Shown piece after piece: positions 34,747 to 43,976 of a stretch of DNA of 64,000 nucleotides. Positions within the stretch are counted from its first letter, which is position 1. Every line of letters starts with the position of its first letter. The notes beneath the pieces are model-generated. The model did not search any database. It saw only the letters and a list, made by a program, of their open reading frames with translations, and was not told the DNA's origin. The translations under genes were made by a program, and so were the position numbers. Source of the DNA: Pseudoalteromonas luteoviolacea (GTDB lineage: Bacteria; Pseudomonadota; Gammaproteobacteria; Enterobacterales; Alteromonadaceae); assembly GCF_000814765.1 (NCBI RefSeq), contig NZ_JWIC01000007.1, positions 908,500 to 972,499 of the forward strand, written 5' to 3'.

Positions 34747-36159
34747 CTAATTAAATAGTTTTGCGTCACCTGACAGTTGGATCCAGTCAGGTAGTGATTT
34801 CAGTTTACTGTCATTTAAAAACATAAAATCTTGATCAGCTGCATCGCTGTGGCAAGCTGAGCAGTTTTCTTCTTGGAAGAATGATTCCATGGTGGTATTC
34901 GATAAGTTGGTCGGTGACATGACTTTGTCTTTGAGCCACTGACTAGCTACCAGCTCGTAGTTGATAAAGTTTGAGTTATATTTTTTTAGGCGTTTTTGAG
35001 CTTGGCTGTTGTAAACTTGCTGCTGGCTGGCAATTTCTCTTGGTAGCACCAAGGTATTGACTATTTGAGAGGTCGTATTATCAGCTGATGGGCTGTTTAT
35101 CTCACAGTTTGCTTTTGAGAAATCCCATTCATTGTTGTTTTTACAAGACTTTTCAAGTGCACTAAAGGTGTTTTTATCAGTCAAATCAATATTGAATAAG
35201 TTCCATTCGTTTTGAGTATCTGATTGTACTAATTGCGCTTTAGTTGGCGCATTTTTAGTGTGCTCGTAGGTTGACCAAGACCAGTTATTGATGCGTTGCC
35301 CATTTAACTCTTTGTACTGACTAGGGATTGATTTGTTCACTATATGTAAACCAGCCAAACCAACAACTTCTAAAGAGCAGGCTTTTGAATTGGGGTCTAC
35401 CACTAATGCAACGCTGGTGTGAAAGTCGTTGACTTGAGATTTGTCCAATAGCATCCAAGATGCTTTAAGGAACATTGCGCCCCTCTGAGTATTATCGTAA
35501 TTGCCCATCACAAAGTTATAGGGCTTTGCTGGCTCAGGTTGTGACAAAAACTGCCAAGATTGTTCATTCAGGTATATTTGATAAAAGACCGGATTGTTAC
35601 TTTTATCGAATAACACATCCCCATGGGCGTCGGTTATATCGAACAGCACTTCTACTTTTGAGTTTACTGGGATATTCGGGTTGCTGCTGACGAACTTTGA
35701 TAGTGCAGAGTCACCATTTTTATCTTTTTCAACGAGGCTTTGACATTGTTGTGGTACGAAGTAATTTAAACTGCTCCAATCTAAGGATATGTTTTTTAAC
35801 TGGCTTAAATGTAGATCCTGCAAGCGTGGCCACGTTTGCCAAACAGGCAAATGGTCTGAGCTGGTTGTGTAATCAGCATCTAGATCCGGTATACCTACTT
35901 TGCCTTGCTGAGACGGCCAGTTGACGGCATAAAATTGCTGATATGCAAAACGTGATGCAGAAGTATCTGTTGGCGTATTTTCTATGGTTGCTGGGTAACA
36001 AGGTTTCAATGCGTACTCACTGAGCGACCGCTCTTCACATGCCGTTGTTGGTAGCATATCTGACGATGCTTCTGCTGTGCTATTCGATGTGTTAAACGCG
36101 ACGAGATGTGTGCTACACATCCCCAGAAGCGTAACCGTAATAAACGGTATAATTTTCAT
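34747..36159 (-). CDS. Secreted c-type-haem-motif protein, first paralogue
   Basis: About 470 residues with signal peptide (MKIIPFITVTLLGMCSTHLVA). Start ATG 36159 is placed at this signal; the frame runs on upstream into the kinase gene end. Front motifs are FAYQQFYAVNWPSQQGKVGIPD and LPVWQTWPRL; the C-terminus has one CxxCH motif, NCSACHSDAADQDFM. Front W-P and VWQTW blocks resemble a family of cytochrome-c-like proteins of unknown function. It is 28 bases downstream of the kinase gene and nine bases upstream of the 239-residue gene. Paralogue of the protein at 30677. Confidence 0.7.
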   Translation of the reverse strand: MKIIPFITVTLLGMCSTHLVAFNTSNSTAEASSDMLPTTACEERSLSEYALKPCYPATIENTPTDTSASRFAYQQFYAVNWPSQQGKVGIPDLDADYTTSSDHLPVWQTWPRLQDLHLSQLKNISLDWSSLNYFVPQQCQSLVEKDKNGDSALSKFVSSNPNIPVNSKVEVLFDITDAHGDVLFDKSNNPVFYQIYLNEQSWQFLSQPEPAKPYNFVMGNYDNTQRGAMFLKASWMLLDKSQVNDFHTSVALVVDPNSKACSLEVVGLAGLHIVNKSIPSQYKELNGQRINNWSWSTYEHTKNAPTKAQLVQSDTQNEWNLFNIDLTDKNTFSALEKSCKNNNEWDFSKANCEINSPSADNTTSQIVNTLVLPREIASQQQVYNSQAQKRLKKYNSNFINYELVASQWLKDKVMSPTNLSNTTMESFFQEENCSACHSDAADQDFMFLNDSKLKSLPDWIQLSGDAKLFN

Positions 36160-36187
36160 TTGTTGGTGCCCCTTGATTTTTGATGGA

Positions 36188-39100
36188 CTATTTCTTGCCA
36201 AAAACTTGCTGTTGCTGTCTCAACTTAGTTGCTTTTTTGGCATAGTTCGACGGTTTGCCAAGCGCAGTGAGTATCTTGTCTTTGATCACAAAGCTGTCAG
36301 GTAAATAAAAGTAATCTTTTTGTTTAAAGGCTAACGTGATCGCATCATTTATATTGGCCAGTGCTGCTTCTTGCTCGGCACTTTCTAACAAGGCTTCTGC
36401 ATATAACGACTTGAGCCAAGATAGGTGACCAATTGAGCCTGTATTGATGTATGTTTGAAGGTGAGCGTGCATATCCGAGATGGAGAATGACTGTTCAGAT
36501 TTCATTCGCACCCAGTTCAGTAGTATTTCTGCATAAGCGTGCCACAGCGTGAAGTTGCATTCCTTGGATATTTCTAGACACCTTTGAGCGTAGTATTGCA
36601 CCTTTTCTAAGTCTTTAATTACAACATAATGATAGGCAGAGCGTGCTAGGACATGCACTGTGCAAGCGGGCACGTTATGTCGTGACGCCAAGGTATTTGC
36701 TTTCTCTACCAGCTGCTCACTTGTTTCATAGTCATCAAGCAATAAGCAGTTTGACGCTTGTAAAATATGCGAAGAGATACCGACTTCAAAAGGGTAATCA
36801 GTAAATAACTGATGATGCTTCTCGTAGTCATATAAAGATAATGACTTTGCATAAACTTCTTGAGATTGATTAAAGCGCCCCATTGCCCAGAGTATGGTGC
36901 CTTTGATAAACAAAGAAGACACAATGTATTTTACGTTATTGCTTTTCAGTGCCCCTTGATAAAGGGTGTCGGCAGTTTTTATGCCTTCTCTATGATCCGC
37001 GCAAACAACTTGTGTGATACCAATGCCCCATAAAACATCAAGGGTAGGCTGTGGGTCGTTAAGGTTGTTACATAGTGAAAGTGCCCGTTCAATATGTGGT
37101 CTGACTGAGTCATGGGCATAGCCAACCGTAGCAGCCAAAGACATAGAGAGTGTAAACTGCAAATCTATTTCATCTAGAAATGTTTGCTCACAAGGCGCTA
37201 CGAGTTGGACTTGCTCGATGGCACGTTCAAACAAAGGAATAGATAATAAGTTCAGTCCAACTTTATTTTTTGCTTTACCTGCTTGTGTATTAAGTGCGTA
37301 TGCTTGCTGATACTCTTCTGCTTTTTCATAGTGAAATGCAACATCCTCGAGCGCATGTTTAGCACATTTATGCATACTGCTCGCAATCGTAAAGTGCATG
37401 TTTCTTCTCGTTGAAGCCGAAGCACTGTCATACGCCGCGTCTCTGACTAAAGCATGTTTAAATACATAGCTGTCACTGTCTACACGCCTTTGTTGAACTA
37501 TCAGCGCTCTTTCAAGCAATTCATTTAGATCATTTTGTATTTGATCTTCACTCAAAGGTGATGCTTGAACTAGCAGTTCATACTCAAACTCGCGTCCTAT
37601 GGTGGCTGCCAATTGAGCTGTTTCTTTGGCATGGACTAAGTTATCTAGTTTTTGCTGTAATGATTCTCTTAAACTGCTCGGTACCTGCTCTAAACGGTCA
37701 GGACTAATAAATGTGATTGCGCCATCTCTTTCGTGTATAAGGTGCTTTTCTTTAAGCATACCGACGAGTTCTTCGATGAATAGCGGGATGCCATCAGTAC
37801 GTTTAACTAACACAGAACACACATTGTCAGATACGTTTTGGCTATCAAATAGTTGCTCTATAAAGTCCGTAGTGGCTTTGGCAGTGAGCTTATTAAGTTC
37901 CACCTCTAGTAAAGTCAGATCATGTAAGCTACTTGGGCAAGGTTGTCTGGACGTACTTATCATCACGCTACCATCTTGCAGCTGCGCCGCGAAGTAACGT
38001 AAAAAATCGATAGTGATTGCATCTGCCCAGTGAATATCTTCAACAATATAAAGTTTAAATTCACTGATACTCGATTTACGTGTCAATAATAACGCGCTTA
38101 AGCCTGCAAACAGCATGGTCTTTTGCTCATCGGGAGAGTGCGAAGATGGCTGCATGTCCTCGGGCAACTCTATTGCCAGCCAAACCATTAAAACAGGCAC
38201 TGTCGCATCAATTTCTGCTTGAGCAAGACCATATTCAGTCAAGGCATCTACTAAAATTTTTGTAATGTTCTGTACCGACTGATTGTCAGTATTAAACAGG
38301 TACTTTACCAGATTCAAAATAGGGTATAAGGCGCTGTTCTGATGCTCTGGTAGACATTGAGCCACTAAGTGCTGATATTGACTGGCGTTGTCTCTGACCT
38401 CTTGTAACAGTCTTGATTTTCCGATCCCCGCTTCACCATAAATATGTGCAATGCGGGTGCTATTTTCGCCGTTTATCACAGAAAGTGTTTTATCTAATTC
38501 AGTCTGCCTACCGATGAGTTTATGGTGACTTTTAGTGCCGCGCATGAAGCCAAATGCTTCAACACGTTTTTCGCCTTTGAGGTTATAGATGGATAACTGT
38601 TCAAATGACAATCCGATTTGAATATTGTCAAAGTAATCAAAGTCACTATAGGGCTCTAAAATTGCACGGGACTCAGCAGAGCACAGAATTTGGCGTTCGC
38701 CAGCGAGTCTTGCCAGCTCCATGGCGGTATTGGCGATGTTGCCCTCAGGTACTGAGTTGGCATACGTGACAAAAATACCTGAGTGGATCCCAATATGGGC
38801 ATTGAGTTGAATACTGTGGGCTTCTTGCATTAAAGCATTGCGTTTAGAGAGTTCACTGATGACATCTAAAGCCGTGCGAGCGCTCAAACGCGTGTCATTG
38901 TCACTGGCAACGGGATAGCCAAAATAAAATAACATGGTATCGGCTAAGTTGCCGACGTGATAAGCGCCAAATCGGGTCGCAATATCAATACAGTGATTGC
39001 GTTGCGATTTAAAAAGCGTATCTATGATGTCAAAGTCTTTGGCACTCTCTGTGAGCCTCTTGGCACTTAAACGTAGTGCCAGTACGGTGATTTGTTTACG

Positions 39101-40102
39101 TTCAGTGAGGGTCGTATAATCTTGAACTGCAATGTTGTTTGGGTCGTCATTACGAAGGACAACTGTATTGTCATCAAACCCGTGTTGAGCTTGCACGTCA
39201 GCTAAAATACCTACGAGGTTTGAAACATTCATGGTATTTAATTCAGAAAATGCTTCTTTACCTGAAATGACTCGCTCGGCAGCATTTTTTTGCAATACTC
39301 GACGCAGCAGTCCTGAAAGCGGGTGACCGAGCAGGGCGCTGGGGATCGGGATATGCACATCACTGAGTTGCTTGTGATATATTGAGGCAATACTTGACCC
39401 TGTGACTGCGGGCATACCTGTTAAGCATTCAAGTAATACTAAGCCCCATACGTATAAGTCAGTTTTTTCTGACGCAGGCTCACCTCTCAATTGCTCCGGG
39501 GCACTATAGGACGGAGTACCGATCGTTTCTTGCGTGAGCGTTATGGTTGCGAAGTCTTGGTGGCGGCTGTCTTGCGTGAGAGTACCGATACCAAAATCAA
39601 GGATTTTTGCATGTGTTTTCGCCCCCGCTTGGCTAAGCATAATATTTGCGGGCTTAATATCTCGGTGAATGATGCCTTTTTTATGGGCGTGGATCAGTGC
39701 ATCGAGCACCTGCAGCATAATGTCCGTGGCTTCCACTGCGTCCAGGGCCCCTTCTTGCATAAGGTATTCACGCAATGACTGGCCTTCGATGTACTCAAAA
39801 ACACCATATAACAGGTGCTCATTAACTTGCCCTTTGTCTAATAATCGAACGATATGCGGGTGCTCTAATTGCCCACTTAATGCGGTTTCTCGTTTGAATC
39901 GCTCAACATATCGTTTCTTTTTAGATTCTTCTAAATGTGGCTCCAGTGCTAGAAACTTGATAGCAACAGTTTGCTCTGTGTTTTTATTACGTGCTTTATA
40001 TACTTTACCAAAACCACCCTCACCAATCTTATGAAGAAGCTCATATTGGGAAGAATTAAAGTTATTCTCTATATATGGATCAGAAAAATGAGTTAATGAC
40101 AT
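36188..40102 (-). CDS. Ser/Thr kinase - degenerate cyclase - AAA ATPase - TPR fusion (TOMM kinase/cyclase type)
   Basis: 1304 residues. Kinase domain 20-290 is complete: glycine loop IGEGGFGKVYKA, Lys49 in VAIKF, IIHRDIKPANIM (146-156), LDFGIG (168-173) and YSAPEQLRGE. Next comes a nucleotide-cyclase homology domain (about 335-515), with HVGNLADTMLFYFGYPVA and HIGIHSGIFV. The first metal Asp position reads TVLALRLSA and appears lost, so it is probably a non-catalytic cyclase. The AAA domain (about 550-800) has Walker A GEAGIGKSRLL. The rest (about 880-1290) is TPR helices. This order matches the kinase/cyclase fusions of thiazole/oxazole-modified microcin (TOMM) clusters (TIGR03903), but no cyclodehydratase is nearby. 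First gene of the minus-strand set. Confidence 0.85.
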   Translation of the reverse strand: MSLTHFSDPYIENNFNSSQYELLHKIGEGGFGKVYKARNKNTEQTVAIKFLALEPHLEESKKKRYVERFKRETALSGQLEHPHIVRLLDKGQVNEHLLYGVFEYIEGQSLREYLMQEGALDAVEATDIMLQVLDALIHAHKKGIIHRDIKPANIMLSQAGAKTHAKILDFGIGTLTQDSRHQDFATITLTQETIGTPSYSAPEQLRGEPASEKTDLYVWGLVLLECLTGMPAVTGSSIASIYHKQLSDVHIPIPSALLGHPLSGLLRRVLQKNAAERVISGKEAFSELNTMNVSNLVGILADVQAQHGFDDNTVVLRNDDPNNIAVQDYTTLTERKQITVLALRLSAKRLTESAKDFDIIDTLFKSQRNHCIDIATRFGAYHVGNLADTMLFYFGYPVASDNDTRLSARTALDVISELSKRNALMQEAHSIQLNAHIGIHSGIFVTYANSVPEGNIANTAMELARLAGERQILCSAESRAILEPYSDFDYFDNIQIGLSFEQLSIYNLKGEKRVEAFGFMRGTKSHHKLIGRQTELDKTLSVINGENSTRIAHIYGEAGIGKSRLLQEVRDNASQYQHLVAQCLPEHQNSALYPILNLVKYLFNTDNQSVQNITKILVDALTEYGLAQAEIDATVPVLMVWLAIELPEDMQPSSHSPDEQKTMLFAGLSALLLTRKSSISEFKLYIVEDIHWADAITIDFLRYFAAQLQDGSVMISTSRQPCPSSLHDLTLLEVELNKLTAKATTDFIEQLFDSQNVSDNVCSVLVKRTDGIPLFIEELVGMLKEKHLIHERDGAITFISPDRLEQVPSSLRESLQQKLDNLVHAKETAQLAATIGREFEYELLVQASPLSEDQIQNDLNELLERALIVQQRRVDSDSYVFKHALVRDAAYDSASASTRRNMHFTIASSMHKCAKHALEDVAFHYEKAEEYQQAYALNTQAGKAKNKVGLNLLSIPLFERAIEQVQLVAPCEQTFLDEIDLQFTLSMSLAATVGYAHDSVRPHIERALSLCNNLNDPQPTLDVLWGIGITQVVCADHREGIKTADTLYQGALKSNNVKYIVSSLFIKGTILWAMGRFNQSQEVYAKSLSLYDYEKHHQLFTDYPFEVGISSHILQASNCLLLDDYETSEQLVEKANTLASRHNVPACTVHVLARSAYHYVVIKDLEKVQYYAQRCLEISKECNFTLWHAYAEILLNWVRMKSEQSFSISDMHAHLQTYINTGSIGHLSWLKSLYAEALLESAEQEAALANINDAITLAFKQKDYFYLPDSFVIKDKILTALGKPSNYAKKATKLRQQQQVFGKK

Positions 40103-40599
40103 TATGCTTATTCTACGAGTTAATTATTGTTGCCAAGAAACATTTGATGCAATCGAATGTAGATAGTACATCGTTTTTTAGTGGTTGACGATTACAAGTT
40201 ATAATTAATTTCACATATATAATACATACGATTTTTTACCTAGTAAGAAACGCTTGTTTTATTTTTATTATTCCAAATATAAGGATTAATTACCCCATAC
40301 TTTGTCTCGAATATCGGTTTATCAATGGTTTTACCTTATGACTGTTGTGTTTTCCTGCTTTTTGATTTTGGTATTCTAATGCTTAAACATAGTTAAATAG
40401 AAATAGTTATTCTTTAACTTAACCGTCTGTGCGAGCAGAATATTACATAATCAAGGCATTCAAAATTCAGCCTAATCATTAAGTGTTGGCTTATCCTTTC
40501 CTTTTAGTAGTTTTTTACTTGTTGATGTAATAAGGTGTAATATTTTATTGTTTCCTTTGCTGTAATAATGAATTCAATTGCTTACAGAAGGAATAGTTT
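40103..40599. promoter_or_regulatory. 497-base divergent regulatory region
   Basis: No gene recognised. It separates the kinase operon (left) from the propeller-to-adhesin set (right), so it must hold both promoters. TTTACT-18-TAATAT near 40513-40542 is a possible sigma-70-like promoter for the rightward set (four of six matches in each box). The rightward start has AAGGA eight bases upstream. Overall it is rich in A and T. Confidence 0.45.
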
Positions 40600-41307
40600 A
40601 TGAAGCGCCGGGGTTTCGTTAAATCAACATTAATAATGAGTGCACTGGGCGGTGCAGGGATTTCGTTGCCTATTTTGGCGAATCAAAGCAAGCTTACAAC
40701 TTCATATACACACAGATTAAATGACTCTGACCTCCTGTCTAGTAACATAAATTCCCCTGCGCTTTTAATTGAAAACCCACAACAAACTATCGTTGAAATA
40801 AGCCTCAAACCGAGAGTAGCTAGACGCTATGGTAACAAAGTATATATTTTGTTTGAGTCAACTAACCAAATAGAGATATATGACGATAAGGGGAAAAAAG
40901 TAGGCTTTGTGCCATTGAATATGCATGTTAAAGATTTTGCAATTGATGAAAAGCGTCAGCGTTTATTTGTCACAGGAGAAACGAGCTATTCTATTTATGC
41001 TTTAAACTTTAAGGGTGAGATTCTAGGCTCTTTTGGCGAATTTGGTACTGAACTAGAACATCAGTTAAATGGGGTTAAATCGATTACTTGTGATGAATCC
41101 GGATATGTCCATGTTTTAAATTCTGACTCAAATAATATCAAATTATATGACAGCCAAGGCGTATATGTGAAAAGCTATGGGCCTAGGAATTTATATACAA
41201 AAACCCGTTTATCTACCATAGATGGTTATCACTCTATCACGGTTCTCGGTGGCAAGTTTGCTGATACGGTCTATAAATTTGATATTTCTGGACGACCTTT
41301 AGGGTAG
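40600..41307 (+). CDS. Tat-signal beta-propeller (NHL-like) protein
   Basis: 235 residues starting with a Tat signal (MKRRGFVKSTLIMSALGGAG; RRGFVK fits RRxFxK). The mature part is made of propeller blades like NHL or six-bladed repeats: YGNKVYILFESTNQIEIYDDKGK, FAIDEKRQRLFVTGETSYSIYALNFKG and GYVHVLNSDSNNIKLYDSQG. About four to five blades are visible, so the domain is incomplete or is completed by a partner. Exported folded protein, probably a scaffold. First gene of the rightward set, four bases before the hydroxylase gene. Confidence 0.75.
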   Translation: MKRRGFVKSTLIMSALGGAGISLPILANQSKLTTSYTHRLNDSDLLSSNINSPALLIENPQQTIVEISLKPRVARRYGNKVYILFESTNQIEIYDDKGKKVGFVPLNMHVKDFAIDEKRQRLFVTGETSYSIYALNFKGEILGSFGEFGTELEHQLNGVKSITCDESGYVHVLNSDSNNIKLYDSQGVYVKSYGPRNLYTKTRLSTIDGYHSITVLGGKFADTVYKFDISGRPLG

Positions 41308-41311
41308 TTTT

Positions 41312-41926
41312 ATGACTATCAGTTGTGCACAACCAACAATGGTGATAACAGGTGCAAAGCTCGATTTACCATGCCGTATTTCAGCGTTACTTGATGACGT
41401 TATTTCAGTAAATAATTCACACTGGTGTAGGCACGTAAACACAGCTTGCTTTGCTGGCAAATGGGATGTGCTTGCGCTTTATGCTGATCAAGTGCATTTG
41501 GATGCTCATCCGATTTTACAGTGCTTTTCAATAGAAGAATGTGACGGACAATTTTCGCCTTTACCCATCATGGACAACCTACCTGCAATTCAAGAGTTTC
41601 TGAGTCAGTTCAAATGTCCTTTGAAGTCAGTGAGACTAATGCGTTTGGGGGCGGGCAGTCATATCTATCCGCATAAAGATCATCACTTATCTTTGGAGTA
41701 CGGTGAGGCACGGATCCATATTCCCATTACAGGCTCTGAGGAAATTGAGTTTGTTGTTGGTGGGCAAAAAGTGCCTATGCGCAATGGGGAAGCCTGGTAT
41801 GTCAATGCAGATTTAGAGCACAGCGTTTTGAACAGAGGCTTCAAAGCAAGGATAAATTTAGTGATCGACTGCACGGTAAATGATTGGTTGAAAAATATCA
41901 TTGAATGTTCCGAGCAAAAATTTTAA
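41312..41926 (+). CDS. Aspartyl/asparaginyl beta-hydroxylase-like dioxygenase
   Basis: 204 residues of the Asp/Asn/Pro hydroxylase group (2-oxoglutarate and Fe(II) dioxygenases). The iron ligands are in HIYPHKDHH and in the later VNADLEHSVLNRGFKARINLVID, in which the second His and the 2-oxoglutarate-binding Arg (FKARINL) are visible. RLGAGSHIYPHKD is the family signature. Such enzymes hydroxylate Asp or Asn residues in proteins or free amino acids. Its place four bases after a Tat propeller and upstream of a large surface protein rich in Asn/Asp motifs suggests a protein substrate, but that is inference. Confidence 0.8.
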   Translation: MTISCAQPTMVITGAKLDLPCRISALLDDVISVNNSHWCRHVNTACFAGKWDVLALYADQVHLDAHPILQCFSIEECDGQFSPLPIMDNLPAIQEFLSQFKCPLKSVRLMRLGAGSHIYPHKDHHLSLEYGEARIHIPITGSEEIEFVVGGQKVPMRNGEAWYVNADLEHSVLNRGFKARINLVIDCTVNDWLKNIIECSEQKF

Positions 41927-41968
41927 AGCTGCATATACTCAATAAATGCACATAAGAGGATAAGGATT

Positions 41969-42481
41969 ATGGTGCAATTTACCATACCGGAGGGGCTTCA
42001 TATTCGTCCCTCAACAGCAAGTGATAAGCCATTTATCGAAAAGCTGCACAGAGAAGTAAGACAGGATTTGCAGTGTATTGATGGTGAGCAAGACTTTATT
42101 GAGTCCATCGTTGAGATGCAGCTAAAAGCGCAAACTCAAGGGTATGGCGCTCAGTACCCCAATGCAATGTACTTCATTATTGAAAAACACGGTGAACCCA
42201 TTGGCAAGGCCACGCTTGATTTTGGTCACAACGAAATTCGCTTGATTGATATCGGTTTTTTAATTGCTGCGAGAGGTCATGGTTTTGGACGGGCCATTAT
42301 TCAGTCTTTTCAACACTGTGCTGCACAATCAGCTGTGCCACTTACCTTATCTGTTTTGAGTCACAATGTGAGCGTTAAACGTTTGTATTTAGAGCTCGGG
42401 TTTCAAGTATCTGAGGTTCAGTCTCCCTATGAATTGATGATTTGGTATCCCCCTGCGATGAAGCGCATCGTCGGCGTTTAA
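41969..42481 (+). CDS. GNAT-family acetyltransferase
   Basis: 170 residues. LHIRPSTASDKPFIEKLHREVRQD is the typical GNAT start; acetyl-CoA loop IGFLIAARGHGFGRAIIQSF and C-terminal block LSHNVSVKRLYLELGFQVSE follow. GNATs of this type often sit beside phage-tail-collar (MdpB-like) genes, as here. AGGA precedes the ATG. Substrate unknown. Confidence 0.85.
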   Translation: MVQFTIPEGLHIRPSTASDKPFIEKLHREVRQDLQCIDGEQDFIESIVEMQLKAQTQGYGAQYPNAMYFIIEKHGEPIGKATLDFGHNEIRLIDIGFLIAARGHGFGRAIIQSFQHCAAQSAVPLTLSVLSHNVSVKRLYLELGFQVSEVQSPYELMIWYPPAMKRIVGV

Positions 42482-42539
42482 TTTGGTTTTGCCTTGAAGG
42501 CAATGCCTCTGTTAATCAATGCATAAAGAGTAGCAATAA

Positions 42540-42833
42540 ATGGAAAAAGTCACACAAGAGCTGATGAACTCGTTGGTTGGTCAAGAGATCGATGTATTTT
42601 CGTTACAAGATGAACAACAAGTAGGTAAGTTAGCAATCAGTAAAGTTGAGCAAGGTCGAATCGACACTGAAGAGTTTTCTTCTTTTAGTATCTCATTGCT
42701 AGGCGATCCTAAAAACCAACTACCTCAAGATAATTACTTGTTTAAACACAACGCGTTTGGTGAATATCCAATGTTTATGAGTATTCACGATATTGATAAA
42801 TATCAGATTGTTATTTCTCGCAAACGCAATTAA
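42540..42833 (+). CDS. Small DUF6916-like protein
   Basis: 97 residues, soluble. Pattern: LVGQEIDVF near the N-terminus, then LAISKVEQG, then EFSSFSISLLGDPKNQLPQDNYLFKHNAFGEYPMFM. This fits the DUF6916-type proteins that accompany phage-tail-collar (MdpB-like) proteins in bacterial chromosomes. Probably a partner or assembly factor for the following three proteins. Gap to the first collar gene is 40 bases. Confidence 0.7.
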   Translation: MEKVTQELMNSLVGQEIDVFSLQDEQQVGKLAISKVEQGRIDTEEFSSFSISLLGDPKNQLPQDNYLFKHNAFGEYPMFMSIHDIDKYQIVISRKRN

Positions 42834-42873
42834 GAAGTGGGGAAACCCAAGTCAAAAGTAAGGAGTGGTTTTT

Positions 42874-43422
42874 ATGGTTAATCCGTATTTAGGCATGATG
42901 CAGATGATTGCCTTTAACTTTCCACCTGTACACTGGGCTGCGTGTAATGGCGCATTGATTGCTGTCAACGACAACCCAGCGCTATTCTCATTGCTCGGCG
43001 ATACATTCGGCGGTGATGCTCGTACCAATTTTGGGTTGCCAGACATGCGCGGACGCGCACCTGTCTATCAAGGCAAGTATGGCATCGTCCAGCAAGGACA
43101 GAGAAGCGGTTTTGAAGACGTTACTCTGACTAATGCACAAACAGGTCACAATCACGATTTTCAAGTCGATTCGCTAGAAGGTGATAGCTTTTTGCCCTTT
43201 AGCAATTCAAATCCTACGGCTCGATATACGATATCGACAGCCAATACACAGTTTCCAACTGGGGTTAAGCAGTTTTATGCAAACAATTCTGGTGGATTAG
43301 ATACCTTATCGTCTCAAAGCATGGGCACTGTAGGGGCGAATGCGCCGCACACGAATATGCAGCCGACAACGGTAATTGGTTTTATTATTGCACTTAATGG
43401 TGCATACCCGCCTAGAAACTAA
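42874..43422 (+). CDS. Phage-tail-collar (MdpB-like) protein 1
   Basis: About 182 residues. The N-terminal collar domain is visible: YLGMMQMIAFNFPPVHWAACNG, then LFSLLGDTFGGDARTNFGLPDMRGRAPVY. C-terminal half ends IGFIIALNGAYPPRN. Resembles microcystin-dependent protein MdpB and short tail-fibre proteins. Start ATG 42874 is chosen for its AAGGAG. No phage structural genes surround it, so this is a chromosomal, likely exported or surface-associated protein. Member of a tandem triplet. Confidence 0.85.
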   Translation: MVNPYLGMMQMIAFNFPPVHWAACNGALIAVNDNPALFSLLGDTFGGDARTNFGLPDMRGRAPVYQGKYGIVQQGQRSGFEDVTLTNAQTGHNHDFQVDSLEGDSFLPFSNSNPTARYTISTANTQFPTGVKQFYANNSGGLDTLSSQSMGTVGANAPHTNMQPTTVIGFIIALNGAYPPRN

Positions 43423-43437
43423 GCAAAGGAGCATAAT

Positions 43438-43965
43438 ATGAGTGATGCATATTTGGGTGAAATTCGCATGTTTGCAGGCGTGTATTCTCCGTACCACTGG
43501 TCATACTGTGCAGGCCAGCTACAAGCGATAACTGATAATCAATCTTTGTTTAGTCTATTGGGTACTAATTACGGTGGTGATGGCCGAAGTACCTATGGAT
43601 TGCCTGACATGCGTGGACGGATCCCTGTAGGCGACGGTCAAGGACCTGGCCTGACAAATCGAGTTTTAGGGCAGCGATTTGGTGTCGAACAAGTTGTATT
43701 GTCAACGGATCAATTGCCAGTGCACAGCCATACAGTGCAAGTCACCAGTGCGACGTCAGAGTTACAAGCGCCAGTTGAAGGGCAGTCTTATATTGGCAGT
43801 GAATTACACTTTTTACCTGACTCAACCGGAGGGTTAGAAACGAACCCTTTTAGCAGCCGAGCTATAGGCACAACTGGTGGTGATGAACCGCACGAAAACA
43901 GAATGCCGATGCTGTATCTCGGTTTTATTATTTGCATGAACGGCTTATATCCGTCTCGTAACTAA
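43438..43965 (+). CDS. Phage-tail-collar (MdpB-like) protein 2
   Basis: 175 residues: YLGEIRMFAGVYSPYHWSYCAG, then LFSLLGTNYGGDGRSTYGLPDMRGRIPVG, then HSHTVQVT and the closing LGFIICMNGLYPSRN. Closest of the three to the classic MdpB pattern. AAGGAG lies nine bases before the ATG; 15 bases separate it from the first copy, so the triplet is one transcript. Divergence between the copies is large, so they are old paralogues that may form a hetero-oligomer. Confidence 0.88.
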   Translation: MSDAYLGEIRMFAGVYSPYHWSYCAGQLQAITDNQSLFSLLGTNYGGDGRSTYGLPDMRGRIPVGDGQGPGLTNRVLGQRFGVEQVVLSTDQLPVHSHTVQVTSATSELQAPVEGQSYIGSELHFLPDSTGGLETNPFSSRAIGTTGGDEPHENRMPMLYLGFIICMNGLYPSRN

Positions 43966-43976
43966 GGAGTATTATA

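Noticed and set aside
36160..36201. Longer start of the haem-motif protein, overlapping the kinase gene end
   Set aside because: The signal peptide begins at ATG 36159; the extra residues before it are not consistent with an export signal.
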